Source: an uncultured Christensenella sp.
Lineage (GTDB): Bacteria; Bacillota; Clostridia; Christensenellales; Pumilibacteraceae
Assembly (NCBI GenBank): GCA_910577435.1
Contig: CAJTLV010000006.1
Span: 990 to 64,989 of the forward strand
Length of the DNA stretch: 64,000 nt
Reading direction: 5' to 3'
Notes under the pieces: model-generated
Database searches by the model: none
What the model was told of the DNA's origin: nothing
Seen by the model: the letters and a program-made list of their open reading frames with translations, nothing else
Shown here: piece after piece, positions 26,305 to 35,414 of the stretch
How the letters are laid out: the number at the start of each line of letters is the position of its first letter
Numbering within the stretch: the stretch's first letter is position 1
Made by a program: the position numbers and the translations under genes

Positions 26305-26769
26305 TCATTTCAGATCGGTATAGTGGCTTTTTATCGCTTCGAGCGGCGGGTCTATTGTCGGATCCAGCGTTTTCGCAAAGAAGGCGACGACCATACCGCT
26401 CCGAAGATCTTCTATTTTTATATTCATATTCAGCATCTGCGAAAGTTTTTTGTGTAGTTCACGCGTTCCCTCTATCGCATACGTTATTCCGCGCATTACC
26501 GTGCGCGGTTTCACTCCGTGAAAACTCGCGACAGTTTCGTATACGCGTTTGATCGGCACCGTACAGTCTTTCGAATACAACGCCGCCGCTTCGGTCAAAT
26601 ATGTATAACCGTTCTTGCACGGGTTGACGCCGCAATGCAATAATGCCGATTCCGCTTTACCGTACAGCGCACCGTCTATAATTCCGCCGTAGGTCGTTTC
26701 TCTCGTTCTCATTACCGTATATTTTACATCACGGCGCGCCGATATGTAAAGCGTTTTCGATATTATCAT
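26305..26769 (-). CDS. Spo0A C-terminal-domain-like DNA-binding protein
   Basis: The recognisable part (KNGYTYLTEAAALYSKDCTV, then PIKRVYETVASFHGVKPRTVMRG and ITYAIEG) follows the Spo0A effector domain: a LxEA helix, a helix-turn-helix with V-x(R)x-V, and a closing xAIE. No receiver domain is present, so it may act without phosphorylation. The start is unresolved: the frame is open to a TTG at 26910, with ATGs at 26769 and 26712 and no strong ribosome binding site at any. I give the middle option. Function beyond DNA binding is unknown. Confidence 0.5.
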   Translation of the reverse strand: MIISKTLYISARRDVKYTVMRTRETTYGGIIDGALYGKAESALLHCGVNPCKNGYTYLTEAAALYSKDCTVPIKRVYETVASFHGVKPRTVMRGITYAIEGTRELHKKLSQMLNMNIKIEDLRSGMVVAFFAKTLDPTIDPPLEAIKSHYTDLK

Positions 26770-26903
26770 ATCGGTATCGGATTGATTGCGAGAATACGCT
26801 ATATGATCGGTCTCTGCGCCCGCGCCCGTCCGAAACACCGCAACGAGCAACTTGCTCGGCAACCCCCGACGAAAAAAATTTTCCGTAATTTTTCTTAAAC
26901 CTA

Positions 26904-26931
26904 TTGACAATTCGGAAAATTCGTGTATAAT
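26904..26931 (+). promoter_or_regulatory. Promoter of the carbohydrate-binding lipoprotein gene
   Basis: TTGACA (26904-26909), 16-bp spacer, TATAAT (26926-26931). Confidence 0.8.
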
Positions 26932-26935
26932 GTAG

Positions 26936-26947
26936 TTAAACGTTTAA
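26936..26947. promoter_or_regulatory. LacI-family operator
   Basis: A perfect 12-bp palindrome TTAAACGTTTAA with the central CG typical of LacI/GalR sites, placed at the transcription start region just after the -10. The LacI-family gene at 28890-29711 is the likely binder. Confidence 0.7.
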
Positions 26948-27006
26948 GTGACGAGTGTTGTTATGCACGCCGCGACTTGGACAAAAAACATTATGGAGGC
27001 AAATTG

Positions 27007-28803
27007 ATGAAAAAGACAGTAAAGGCTCTTACTTTGGGCTTATGCTTGGCGCTTGGTGTTTGCGCGCTTGCGGCGTGCGACGGTGACAAGAACGACGGAC
27101 CTGCGGACGGTTATGCGCGCGTTTCGTTTATGGACGGAACGACACAGCTTTCGTATTCGGACGTAGAAATCGGCGGCAAGGTGACGAGACCTGCGGAAGA
27201 CCCCACCAAAGACGGATACGATTTTGTTCGCTGGTGCGCGACGCCGAATTATTCGATAGCGTTTGATTTCGACGCAGAGATAAGCAAGACGACGTCGGTA
27301 TATGCGGGATTCCGTTCGCAGGCGGCGGATGATCACACGTGGTATTTGGCCGGATCGTCGCTTTCCGATATATTCGAGGAGTCGGGCGATTGGGCTGACG
27401 GTGTGGGAACAGGCGCGGATAAAGTGCTGTTTACACCCGAAACCGTTCCCGCTTCCGTGAAGCTCAATAAGAGCGCGACTAAGGGCAACGAGTTCTCGAT
27501 AACGCACGACTTTTATAAAGGCGACCAATTCCAGATACTCAATACCGATCAGGGTTGGGACGGACAGCTCGGATACGGGTACATAAACGCCGACCAGTAT
27601 TCCACAGCAACTACTGCGAATATGTACGGAGTAGCCAACCCGTATGACGGTTCTATGACCAAATCGAACATAACGATAGGGGTGAGCGGTAATTACACGA
27701 TAACGCTTATGGTGGATGCGGACGGAAAACTCACCGAGTTCGAGTACGTAAGAAACGGAGATGCGGAAGAACTGCCGGTAGAGTTCAACTACTTTATCAA
27801 GGGCGAGACCGTTACGGCGTGGCAGAATATGCTGGTCGATTACACGCAGTTCGAGACTGAAGACAACGTTGTTTATACCCGTGAAATGGGTATGTATGCG
27901 AACGACAGCTTTATGTTCCTCGCGACTCAGATCGGCGATACCACTAATGCCGTAACCGATTGCGGCGTGACTGCGTTTACGCTGAGCGACGATGCGGATA
28001 CCGCCGCCGCTATCGAGATCGCAAACGGCAATTTCAAGATCAAGGCGGGCAACGGCACATATCTGTTCACAATAACCGAAGCTACCGACGGCTCGCGTAC
28101 TCTTGCGGCTGAAAAGACTGCCGAAACATTCCCCGAATACGACTTTTACGTCAAGGGTAGCATCGGCGGCGATACCGCTTGGGAAGAACGCACGCCGATG
28201 ATTTCAGAGAACGGCAAGTACGTACTTAAAGACGTCACTATTAACGAAAACGAGGCGTTCCAGATAACTGTCACCAACCCGGGCGAAGAACCCGCTACGG
28301 GCGTTGAGAAAGATGCGTACAGCATTACCAATCAATATGCGAAAGTCGCGGAAATGTCCAATCAAATCGACTTCAGAAGCGCGACAAACAACTTCGTAGC
28401 GCTTGCTTCGGACACATTCACCATCTCAATCGATCCCGTAACGATGCTCGTTACTGTCGAAGGTGAACACGATACGATCACGTGGGTAACTTCTATCTAT
28501 GGTTCGTTCGGCGGTTCTTCCGGTTGGGCGGACGGCGCGACCGTTAACATTCTCAGCGACGGCACTCTTACCGGCTCGGTCACGAAAGAACTCGCAGTCG
28601 GCGATACGTTCGGATTCAGAACGCAGAAGAATGGCAGCCAAATCGGTTGGTTCAATGCGTCGAACAACGGTTGGACGGGATGCGAAGGTCTCGAGGGCAC
28701 GGGAAATATCAGCGTCACGGCTGCAGGAACGTATAAATTCGACTTTGTCATCACCGCCGACGGCGCAATAACTTCCGTCACGGCGAGCGTTGTGACCGAA
28801 TAA
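27007..28803 (+). CDS. Secreted carbohydrate-binding lipoprotein (starch/maltodextrin cluster)
   Basis: 598 aa from the ATG preceded by GGAGG (26996-27000). An N-terminal lipoprotein signal (MKKTVKALTLGLCLALGVC, then LAAC) is followed by an InlB/Listeria-Bacteroides-type repeat (GGKVTRPAEDPTKDGYDFVRW) and several beta-sandwich repeats of SusE/CBM style that begin with YFIKG, FYVKGSIGG and SIYGSFGG and end in FxITV/FGFR-type strands. It probably captures alpha-glucans at the cell surface for the amylase and transporter encoded downstream. It has its own promoter and a LacI operator. Binding specificity is inferred from context. Confidence 0.7.
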   Translation: MKKTVKALTLGLCLALGVCALAACDGDKNDGPADGYARVSFMDGTTQLSYSDVEIGGKVTRPAEDPTKDGYDFVRWCATPNYSIAFDFDAEISKTTSVYAGFRSQAADDHTWYLAGSSLSDIFEESGDWADGVGTGADKVLFTPETVPASVKLNKSATKGNEFSITHDFYKGDQFQILNTDQGWDGQLGYGYINADQYSTATTANMYGVANPYDGSMTKSNITIGVSGNYTITLMVDADGKLTEFEYVRNGDAEELPVEFNYFIKGETVTAWQNMLVDYTQFETEDNVVYTREMGMYANDSFMFLATQIGDTTNAVTDCGVTAFTLSDDADTAAAIEIANGNFKIKAGNGTYLFTITEATDGSRTLAAEKTAETFPEYDFYVKGSIGGDTAWEERTPMISENGKYVLKDVTINENEAFQITVTNPGEEPATGVEKDAYSITNQYAKVAEMSNQIDFRSATNNFVALASDTFTISIDPVTMLVTVEGEHDTITWVTSIYGSFGGSSGWADGATVNILSDGTLTGSVTKELAVGDTFGFRTQKNGSQIGWFNASNNGWTGCEGLEGTGNISVTAAGTYKFDFVITADGAITSVTASVVTE

Positions 28804-28828
28804 TATAAACGCGATTTGCAAAACGAAA

Positions 28829-28861
28829 ACGGAACAGCCGATGCCTAATCGGTTGTTCCGT
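28829..28861. terminator. Terminator between convergent lipoprotein and lacI genes
   Basis: ACGGAACAGCCGAT (28829-28842) pairs with ATCGGTTGTTCCGT (28848-28861) with one G-T pair. Confidence 0.8.
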
Positions 28862-28889
28862 TCGTATTGCGACGCTCGATAGCGGGTAA

Positions 28890-29711
28890 TCAGATTTTTA
28901 TATCGTGTTCTTCTGACGTGTTTTGTATGCGGTCGATCGCGCGTATTACCGCGTCTGCCGCAGCCGACGCTTTCAGCCGGGCCGATTGTTCGCTTAGCGC
29001 AATATGCGCGCCGCTCGGTGCGTTGTCGCGTATAGCCGACGAAACGGTAGCGTAGTGCTTACTTGTATCGATGCTTAAAATGTCTCGCGCCGTTTCGACG
29101 GTTATCACGTCGTCGAAAACCGCTTGCGCCGCCGCAAATACTTCCGGCGGCAAAGCGTAAGTGATTAGAGTCGCTTCACTTGCGCCAAGTTCGACTTTTG
29201 TTTGATCATACAATCGTTTATAATCGTCGTTGACGCGATAAAACAGGAAATCTTGGAATACGGAATCGACGGCGATGACGGGTATGAGTTTTGTGTCGGC
29301 GAAAGTGCGGAATTCCTCTTCGGAAAGTGCGAGCGTTATGTATGCGTCGCAGTCCGTACTGCGTTTGAACCCGTCCGCATAATCGACTATTTTCAAGCCG
29401 AAATTGCGTTGCCACAATATACGCGACAATTCGGCGAGCAACCTGATATAATATTGCGACGCAAAAGGTCGAAAGTCTTTGATCAGCGCGGACACGGTAT
29501 TGGATTTTCCGGTTGCGAGATAGCGCGCCATTACATTGCATTCGTAACCGAGCAGGTTGGCGAACTGTACGACCTTTTTGCGGGTTTCGTCGCTTATGGA
29601 CTGACCGGGCGTATTATTGAGAACGTATGAAACCGTAGCTATCGAGACGTTTGCGGCTTTGGCAACGTCCTTGATCGTTACTCTGTTTTTGCGTTTTTCG
29701 GTTATGTTCAT
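28890..29711 (-). CDS. LacI-family transcriptional regulator (short effector domain)
   Basis: 273 aa. The N-terminal HTH and hinge are classic: VTIKDVAKAANVSIATVSYV followed by LNNTPGQSISDETRKKV and NVMARYLATGKS. The periplasmic-binding-like effector domain is much shorter than usual (family members are about 330-340 aa) and its second half is poorly recognisable, though no frameshift is evident. It probably represses the surrounding glucan genes through TTAAACGTTTAA at 26936. The promoter places the transcription start at about the start codon, so its mRNA may be leaderless. Confidence 0.85.
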   Translation of the reverse strand: MNITEKRKNRVTIKDVAKAANVSIATVSYVLNNTPGQSISDETRKKVVQFANLLGYECNVMARYLATGKSNTVSALIKDFRPFASQYYIRLLAELSRILWQRNFGLKIVDYADGFKRSTDCDAYITLALSEEEFRTFADTKLIPVIAVDSVFQDFLFYRVNDDYKRLYDQTKVELGASEATLITYALPPEVFAAAQAVFDDVITVETARDILSIDTSKHYATVSSAIRDNAPSGAHIALSEQSARLKASAAADAVIRAIDRIQNTSEEHDIKI

Positions 29712-29717
29712 ATTATC

Positions 29718-29746
29718 ATTATATCAACTAAAAAAATGAATGTCAA
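29718..29746 (-). promoter_or_regulatory. Promoter of lacI with almost no leader
   Basis: On the minus strand TTGACA (29746-29741), 17-bp spacer, TATAAT (29723-29718). The -10 ends only 6 bp before the ATG at 29711. Confidence 0.75.
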
Positions 29747-29755
29747 GGCGGATAT

Positions 29756-31441
29756 ATGAACAAGCAGGCATTATTACATAAATCGGATTCTCTGTACAGC
29801 TTTGCAACAGACAAGGACGCGGTGGAACTGAGACTGCGCGCCGCGCGCGGCGAACTGACGGCCGTCGAGCTTATCTACGGAATGAAGCATAAGTTCTGCG
29901 TAGAGCGTAAGAGTGCCGCAATGTCGCTTGCCGCAACAGACGAACTGTTCGATTATTTTTCCATTCGGCTCAAACTCTCGGATAAACGGCTCGCGTACGT
30001 GTTCCGTCTCACGGACACTGCGGGCGAAAAATATTATTATTCGGAGGACGGGGCTACCGAAGATTACGATTTCTCGCTGGCATATTACAATTTTTTTCAG
30101 CTCGCATATGTCAATCCCAACGACGTTATGCCTAAGGTCGATTGGCTGTCCGAAGCGGTGGTTTACCAGATTTTCGTAGACAGGTTTTGCCGCGCGGAAC
30201 TCGGCGGCGGGGCATCCTCCATACCCGCCGTCGACGCGAGCTATATAAATATGAAATGGGGCGAGAAACCGACTCCTAAGAGCTTTGCCGGCGGCAATCT
30301 CGACGGTATTACGCAAAATCTCGATTATCTGTGCGGACTCGGCGTAAACACGCTTTATCTCACGCCCATTTTCACATCGGTATCCAACCACAAATACGAT
30401 ATAAGCGATTACTATAACGTCGACTCGCATTTCGGCGGCAATGACGCGTTCAAGCGTTTGGTCGACGGTTGCAGGGCGCGCGGAATGCGAGTAATACTCG
30501 ACGCCGTGTTCAATCATTGCAGCGAGGATTTGGCACAGTTCCGCGACGTTCGCGAAAAGGGCGAGAAATCGAAGTATCACGACTGGTTCGTCATTCGCGG
30601 CGACAAGCCGACGAAGCACTCGCTGAACTACGAAGTGTTCGCCGAATGTGCGTATATGCCCAAATGGAACACGGCAAATCCCGAAGTTATCGAATATCTG
30701 TGCGGCGTCGGTGAATATTGGATAAAGGAATACGGCATCGACGGGTGGAGACTGGATGTTTCGGACGAGGTGAGCCACGAATTTTGGCGCACTTTCCGCA
30801 AGCGGATCAAAGCGCTAGGCTCGGATAAAGTTCTGATCGGCGAGAATTGGCACGACAGCCGCGCATATCTTATGGGCGATCAGTTCGATTCGATAATGAA
30901 CTATGCATTCACGAAAGCCGAACTTGACTTTTTCGTATACGGCACGCTGGACGCGCGAGCTTTGTGCGATAGATTGAACGGGCTTTTGATGCGCAATATC
31001 ACGCAAGTGAACTATATGATGCTCAATCTGATAGATTGTCACGACACGCACAGGTTTTTCACTCTGTGCGGTAAAAACGAGGGTAAACTGTTGTCGGCGC
31101 TTGCGATCAATATGTTTATGCCCGGCGCGACGATGATATACTACGGCACTGAAATACCGTTGGAAGGCGGGTACGACCCCGATAACCGCAGATGCTTTAT
31201 GTGGGGCGATCATCCGTTCACCGACAGAGTGCGCGAGCTTTTGCGGTACAAAAAATCGAAGGCGCTCGCTGTGGGCGACGTCGCATTCCACAGCGACGAC
31301 GGGGTGTTTATAATCGAACGCAAAACCGACGAGCAGACCGTAACGCTTTATGTAAACAACTCGGACAAGAAAAAAACGGTGCGCGGAATCGAAATCGGCG
31401 CATGCGGATACAAAATAACGGATAAGCAATATAAAAAATAA
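29756..31441 (+). CDS. GH13 alpha-amylase family enzyme (neopullulanase/cyclomaltodextrinase type)
   Basis: 561 aa, no signal peptide, so cytoplasmic. An N-terminal beta domain (about 1-120) precedes the (beta/alpha)8 barrel. Catalytic motifs: DAVFNH (region I), GWRLDVSDE with the nucleophile Asp (II), LIGENWHD with the acid/base Glu (III) and NLIDCHDTHR (IV). The short C-terminal beta domain follows. The N-terminal domain and motif set fit GH13_20 maltogenic amylase/neopullulanase, which degrades imported maltodextrins. It is upstream of the transporter genes and divergent from lacI by 44 bp. Confidence 0.85.
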   Translation: MNKQALLHKSDSLYSFATDKDAVELRLRAARGELTAVELIYGMKHKFCVERKSAAMSLAATDELFDYFSIRLKLSDKRLAYVFRLTDTAGEKYYYSEDGATEDYDFSLAYYNFFQLAYVNPNDVMPKVDWLSEAVVYQIFVDRFCRAELGGGASSIPAVDASYINMKWGEKPTPKSFAGGNLDGITQNLDYLCGLGVNTLYLTPIFTSVSNHKYDISDYYNVDSHFGGNDAFKRLVDGCRARGMRVILDAVFNHCSEDLAQFRDVREKGEKSKYHDWFVIRGDKPTKHSLNYEVFAECAYMPKWNTANPEVIEYLCGVGEYWIKEYGIDGWRLDVSDEVSHEFWRTFRKRIKALGSDKVLIGENWHDSRAYLMGDQFDSIMNYAFTKAELDFFVYGTLDARALCDRLNGLLMRNITQVNYMMLNLIDCHDTHRFFTLCGKNEGKLLSALAINMFMPGATMIYYGTEIPLEGGYDPDNRRCFMWGDHPFTDRVRELLRYKKSKALAVGDVAFHSDDGVFIIERKTDEQTVTLYVNNSDKKKTVRGIEIGACGYKITDKQYKK

Positions 31442-31463
31442 AATAAAGGGAGGGGATGCAAAG

Positions 31464-32978
31464 TTGAAGAAATCAAGTAAAATAATTTCAGCATTGTTGT
31501 GCGGAGCATTGGTTGTGCCGCTTGCTGCGTGCAACGGCGGCGGAATGCGCGAAAAATACGCGCAGCAATCTCTCGAACAACTGTATGACAGATTCGAGGG
31601 CGACATAGAGCGCGGCACGGCGGCAAAGCCGATCACTTTGCACGTGCTTGAAAACGATACAGCAAAAAAATCGGGATATTTGAAAGAACTTCTCGACGGA
31701 TTCAATAAAAAGTATGCCGAATATCACATCGTGGCTATCGACGCGAACCAAGACCAGTTTTCGGATCTTGCCGAAAACGGTCCTTACGGCTACGGCCCCG
31801 ACGTATTGTATCAAGCGAACGACTCGCTTATGAAATACTGTTCGGGAAAGCATATAATTCCGTTGCCGACCGATAAGCTCGACGCATACGATCAGCTCCC
31901 CGAACTTGCCAAAAAGACGTACACGTATTCGCTCGGCGGACAGGACTATTTTATGGGCGTGGGAGTAAACATTCAAGCGCCTATGCTGTATTACAGGAAA
32001 GATTTGCTACCCGAAAACTGGGAGACCGAGTGGGATGAAGACGGCAACGGCGTGTTTGACCCGATAGAGGATATGCGCGCAATGTATCGGTTCTCGGTGT
32101 GGCGGCACGAACAGGACAGCTCGCTGTACGGCTACATGCATTCGCTTAACGACGCATATTTTTCGAGCGGATATTTGTTTACATACGGTTCTTATGTATT
32201 CGGCAACGATAATCTCGATTACACCGACATAGGTTTTAATAAGAACGATTCTTATAAGGGCGCGGGAGTCGTTTTGCAGCTCGCGTCGATGATGAACAGC
32301 GGTTGCATAGACGACAGCATAACGCGTGCTCGTGAGAGCGAGCTTGCGAACGGCACATATTTTGCTGTGAGCAATACGCAGGATATGTACGGCACGATGC
32401 AGAGCGAGCTTATAGCTGTATATCGCAAGCAGGGTATGAGCGCGTCGCAAGCGAGAGAAGCGGCGAAGGAAAATATCGGCGTAGCGCCGTTGCCCGATCT
32501 GCCGGAATCCGGTCTGCTGTCGAGTACCGACAAGGACGAGAGGCTGTTGCCGTCCGTCGTTATGGGCGGTATAAACGGCTATGCTATAAGCAGTTATACT
32601 GATTATCCCAAAGCTTCGCTGGCGTTTCTCAATTACGCGACGAGCTATGAAATGATATTGCGTCGTAACGAATTGCTGGGCGTTTCGCCGGCGCGTCAGG
32701 ACTGCAATACGGACTGCACTTATCAGGCCGAAGTTGCGCACGAACTGTTTGAACTTGTCGAGCAGAATCGCATTTCGATAATGCCGTCGATTTCTCAAGT
32801 CGACCAGATCTGGACTCCTATCGGCACGGCGTTTACCGACCTGGCGACTGATCCGTATCGCGATGCGCACGCGCGCAAATATTATAAAGCGAACGGCACT
32901 TTGAATAACGGCGAATTGCAGGCGCTTTTGGACAGCGTGGAGAGCAATATCCTTAACGCTATATTCCAGCTTGCATAA
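31464..32978 (+). CDS. Sugar ABC transporter substrate-binding lipoprotein (MalE-like)
   Basis: 504 aa with a TTG start preceded by GGGAGGGG (31448-31455). Lipobox VPLAAC follows a short signal peptide. The protein has the two-lobe extracellular solute-binding (family 1) pattern: FNKKYAEYHIVAIDANQDQF, then GPDVLYQANDSL, and a late ASLAFLNYATSYE-type segment. It would deliver maltodextrins to the MalF/MalG-like permeases downstream. It is longer than typical MalE (about 400 aa), with an insert around the calcium-like DEDGNGVFDPIED loop. No ATPase gene lies in the cluster, so a shared MsmX/MsmK-type ATPase elsewhere is likely. Confidence 0.85.
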   Translation: MKKSSKIISALLCGALVVPLAACNGGGMREKYAQQSLEQLYDRFEGDIERGTAAKPITLHVLENDTAKKSGYLKELLDGFNKKYAEYHIVAIDANQDQFSDLAENGPYGYGPDVLYQANDSLMKYCSGKHIIPLPTDKLDAYDQLPELAKKTYTYSLGGQDYFMGVGVNIQAPMLYYRKDLLPENWETEWDEDGNGVFDPIEDMRAMYRFSVWRHEQDSSLYGYMHSLNDAYFSSGYLFTYGSYVFGNDNLDYTDIGFNKNDSYKGAGVVLQLASMMNSGCIDDSITRARESELANGTYFAVSNTQDMYGTMQSELIAVYRKQGMSASQAREAAKENIGVAPLPDLPESGLLSSTDKDERLLPSVVMGGINGYAISSYTDYPKASLAFLNYATSYEMILRRNELLGVSPARQDCNTDCTYQAEVAHELFELVEQNRISIMPSISQVDQIWTPIGTAFTDLATDPYRDAHARKYYKANGTLNNGELQALLDSVESNILNAIFQLA

Positions 32979-32998
32979 ATTCGAAAGGAGGAAATGAA

Positions 32999-34450
32999 AT
33001 GCAAACGGAAACGGATAATATTTATCACGGCAGACCGCCGTTCTTCAAGCGGGTAGGTCAATGGTTCGGAGACATTCCGCATCGGTTTACTGCGTATTGG
33101 CGCGGCGTCGGCAAAAAAATGTCGAGCATTCCGAGCAAGATTGCGGCGCGCGCGTACATAACCAAAACGTCGCCCAAACCCGTAAAAGCGTCGATGTGCC
33201 TTATGGGTCTCGGTCAGCTTATGCAAAAGCAGATAGTCAAGGGCATTCTGTTCCTATTGATGTTCGCCGCATATATCGTGTATATGGTGCTTGCGGGTGG
33301 ACGCGCGATGTACGACTTCTTCTCGCTCGGCATTATAGCCGCCAATCCTTGGTTGGGTATCAAGGGCGACAACTCTGTCGTAATGATGCTGCTCGGTATT
33401 CTCGCGTTTATACTGACCGGATTCTTTATCGCCGTACACCTTGCGAACATTCGCGACGCGCGCAGAACGTATGAATACGTATCGCGCGGCAATCCCACAC
33501 CCAACTTTAAGCAGTCGCTCGGCAGTATGTTTGACAAGTATTTCTACGTCACCGCGCTGGTACTGCCGGTAGTAGGCGTATTCGTATTCAACATTCTGCC
33601 CATCATATTTATGATATTCCTCGCTTTCACCGATTACGGCGGCGACATAGTTACTACGGGTGCGCTCGTCAGTTGGGTGGGGTTCGCCAACTTCAAGCGG
33701 CTGTTCGCTATGAGCGGACTCGGATCGACGTTCGGCAAGATACTCGGTTGGAACCTTTTGTGGGCGGTGATGTCGACTGCGCTCAACTACTTCGGCGGAC
33801 TGGGTATCGCGTTGCTTCTCAATAAGAAAATTGTTAAGGCGAAGAAGATATGGCGCGCGTTCCCCGTGCTCGCGTATGCAGTTCCGGGATTCATAACGCT
33901 CTTGGCGTTCAAATTTATGTTCTCCAATCAAGGCCCGATCAACTACTATATCGAGCTATGGGGGGGGGTAGGCAAGTTATTCTTGGGCATCGATTCCAAG
34001 TGGAGCGCGAGGCTCATCGGTTGGCTGGTCAACGGATGGCTGTCCGTACCCAGCAGTATGTTGCTCGCGACAGGTATACTCGCAAACCTCAACCCCGACC
34101 TGTACGAGGCGGCTAAGATCGACGGCGCGAGCGCGTGGACGCAGTTCGTCAAGATCACGCTTCCGTTCGTCATCTTCGCGACGACGCCCGTACTTATCGG
34201 TCAGTTTATGGGCAACTTCAACAACTTCGGCGTGTTCTACTTCTTGCGCGGCGGGATCTACTGCGACGGATACTTCCTCGCAAGCGATACCGACCTGCTT
34301 ATAAATTGGTTGTATAACCTGTCGATCAATAAGAACTACTACTCGCTCGGCGCGGCAATAAGCATAATCATATTTATTATAGCGGCGGTGATATCGCTGT
34401 TCGTGTATATCAAATCCCCGTCGTACAGCAAGGAGGATATGTACAGATGA
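32999..34450 (+). CDS. Sugar ABC transporter permease (MalF-like)
   Basis: 483 aa with about eight membrane segments and an amphipathic N-terminal extension. The EAA loop that contacts the ATPase is visible (YEAAKIDGASAWTQFVKITL). GGAGG stands before the ATG. The last codons overlap the MalG-like gene by 4 bp. It forms the channel of the maltodextrin importer together with the next gene. The string of G at 33960-33967 is part of the coding frame. Confidence 0.9.
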   Translation: MQTETDNIYHGRPPFFKRVGQWFGDIPHRFTAYWRGVGKKMSSIPSKIAARAYITKTSPKPVKASMCLMGLGQLMQKQIVKGILFLLMFAAYIVYMVLAGGRAMYDFFSLGIIAANPWLGIKGDNSVVMMLLGILAFILTGFFIAVHLANIRDARRTYEYVSRGNPTPNFKQSLGSMFDKYFYVTALVLPVVGVFVFNILPIIFMIFLAFTDYGGDIVTTGALVSWVGFANFKRLFAMSGLGSTFGKILGWNLLWAVMSTALNYFGGLGIALLLNKKIVKAKKIWRAFPVLAYAVPGFITLLAFKFMFSNQGPINYYIELWGGVGKLFLGIDSKWSARLIGWLVNGWLSVPSSMLLATGILANLNPDLYEAAKIDGASAWTQFVKITLPFVIFATTPVLIGQFMGNFNNFGVFYFLRGGIYCDGYFLASDTDLLINWLYNLSINKNYYSLGAAISIIIFIIAAVISLFVYIKSPSYSKEDMYR

Positions 34451-35343
34451 ACGCCGTATCCAAAACCGATAAGTATATCAATAAGCAGATCCAACGTAAA
34501 AAGGTGGGCGGAAAGTTTACCGCGAAAAAGTTCTTCGAATACTTTTTCACCTATCTCGGACTACTCATTATCGCCTTTATCTTTGCATTCCCCGTTATAT
34601 GGCTTGTTTTGGCGTCGTTCAGCGAGAGCGGTTCGATGTATACGTTCAAGGGGTTCTTCCCGAGTTCGTACAGTGTCGATACTTTCGTAAAGCTGTTCAC
34701 CGACACTGAATTGTACGACTATCCGCGTTGGTTCGGCAACACGATGATAATTGCGGTTTGCTCGGCGCTTCTCGGCAGTTTCCTCGTAATACTCACAGCC
34801 TATGTCATTTCGCGGTTCAGGTTCAACGGGCGCAAGGGCATAATGAAACTGACGATGGTGCTCGGTATGTTTCCTTCGTTTATGGCTATGACCGCCGTGT
34901 ATCTCTTGATGACGCAGTTCGACCTTATAAACCAGCTTTGGGGTCTGGTGCTTATCTATGCGGCTGGCGCACCGATGGGATATCTGACGCAGAAAGGGTT
35001 CTTCGATACGATCTCCAACTCTATGTATGAGGCGGCGCGTATAGACGGAGCGAGCAACTTTAAGGTGTTTATTCGCATAACGCTGCCCATAGCAATGCCG
35101 ATGATCATATACACTTTGCTCACATCGTTTACATGGCCGTGGTCGGACTTCATTCTTCCCAAACTTTTGCTCAAAAACCGCGATCTTTACACCGTAGCCG
35201 TCGGACTTATGAGCTTGGGCGATACCGAGTTCGCACGCTTTGCGGCGGGATCTGTATTTATCGCAGTGCCTATCATAATCCTGTACTTCCTGCTCATCAA
35301 ATATATGGTCAACGGACTTACCGCAGGTGCAGTTAAAGAATAA
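34447..35343 (+). CDS. Sugar ABC transporter permease (MalG-like)
   Basis: 298 aa with six membrane segments and the EAA motif YEAARIDGASNFKVFIRITL. The ATG overlaps the malF-like stop (ATGA), indicating coupled translation and a 1:1 complex. It is the last gene of the operon and is followed by a strong terminator. Confidence 0.9.
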   Translation: MNAVSKTDKYINKQIQRKKVGGKFTAKKFFEYFFTYLGLLIIAFIFAFPVIWLVLASFSESGSMYTFKGFFPSSYSVDTFVKLFTDTELYDYPRWFGNTMIIAVCSALLGSFLVILTAYVISRFRFNGRKGIMKLTMVLGMFPSFMAMTAVYLLMTQFDLINQLWGLVLIYAAGAPMGYLTQKGFFDTISNSMYEAARIDGASNFKVFIRITLPIAMPMIIYTLLTSFTWPWSDFILPKLLLKNRDLYTVAVGLMSLGDTEFARFAAGSVFIAVPIIILYFLLIKYMVNGLTAGAVKE

Positions 35344-35367
35344 TCGATTTGTTTCAGGCAAGCAAAC

Positions 35368-35401
35368 AAAAAACGGGTTCGTTTCGGTCGAACCCGTTTT
35401 T
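35368..35401 (+). terminator. Terminator of the maltodextrin operon
   Basis: AAAAACGGGTTCG pairs with CGAACCCGTTTTT across a 7-nt loop, with A- and T-runs on both sides, so it also serves the convergent minus-strand gene. Confidence 0.9.
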
Positions 35402-35414
35402 CATATCCGCTCGA

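Noticed and set aside
26923..27006. Upstream extension of the lipoprotein gene to 26923
   Set aside because: It begins inside the promoter and operator and would destroy the lipoprotein signal peptide; the ATG at 27007 follows GGAGG.
29774..30778. 334-codon minus-strand frame inside the amylase gene
   Set aside because: Antisense of a GC-richer gene with clear GH13 motifs on the plus strand; the composition is typical of a shadow frame.
32007..32870. 287-codon minus-strand frame inside the MalE-like gene
   Set aside because: Antisense shadow; no ribosome binding site and Arg/Ile-biased sequence, while the plus strand has a full lipoprotein.
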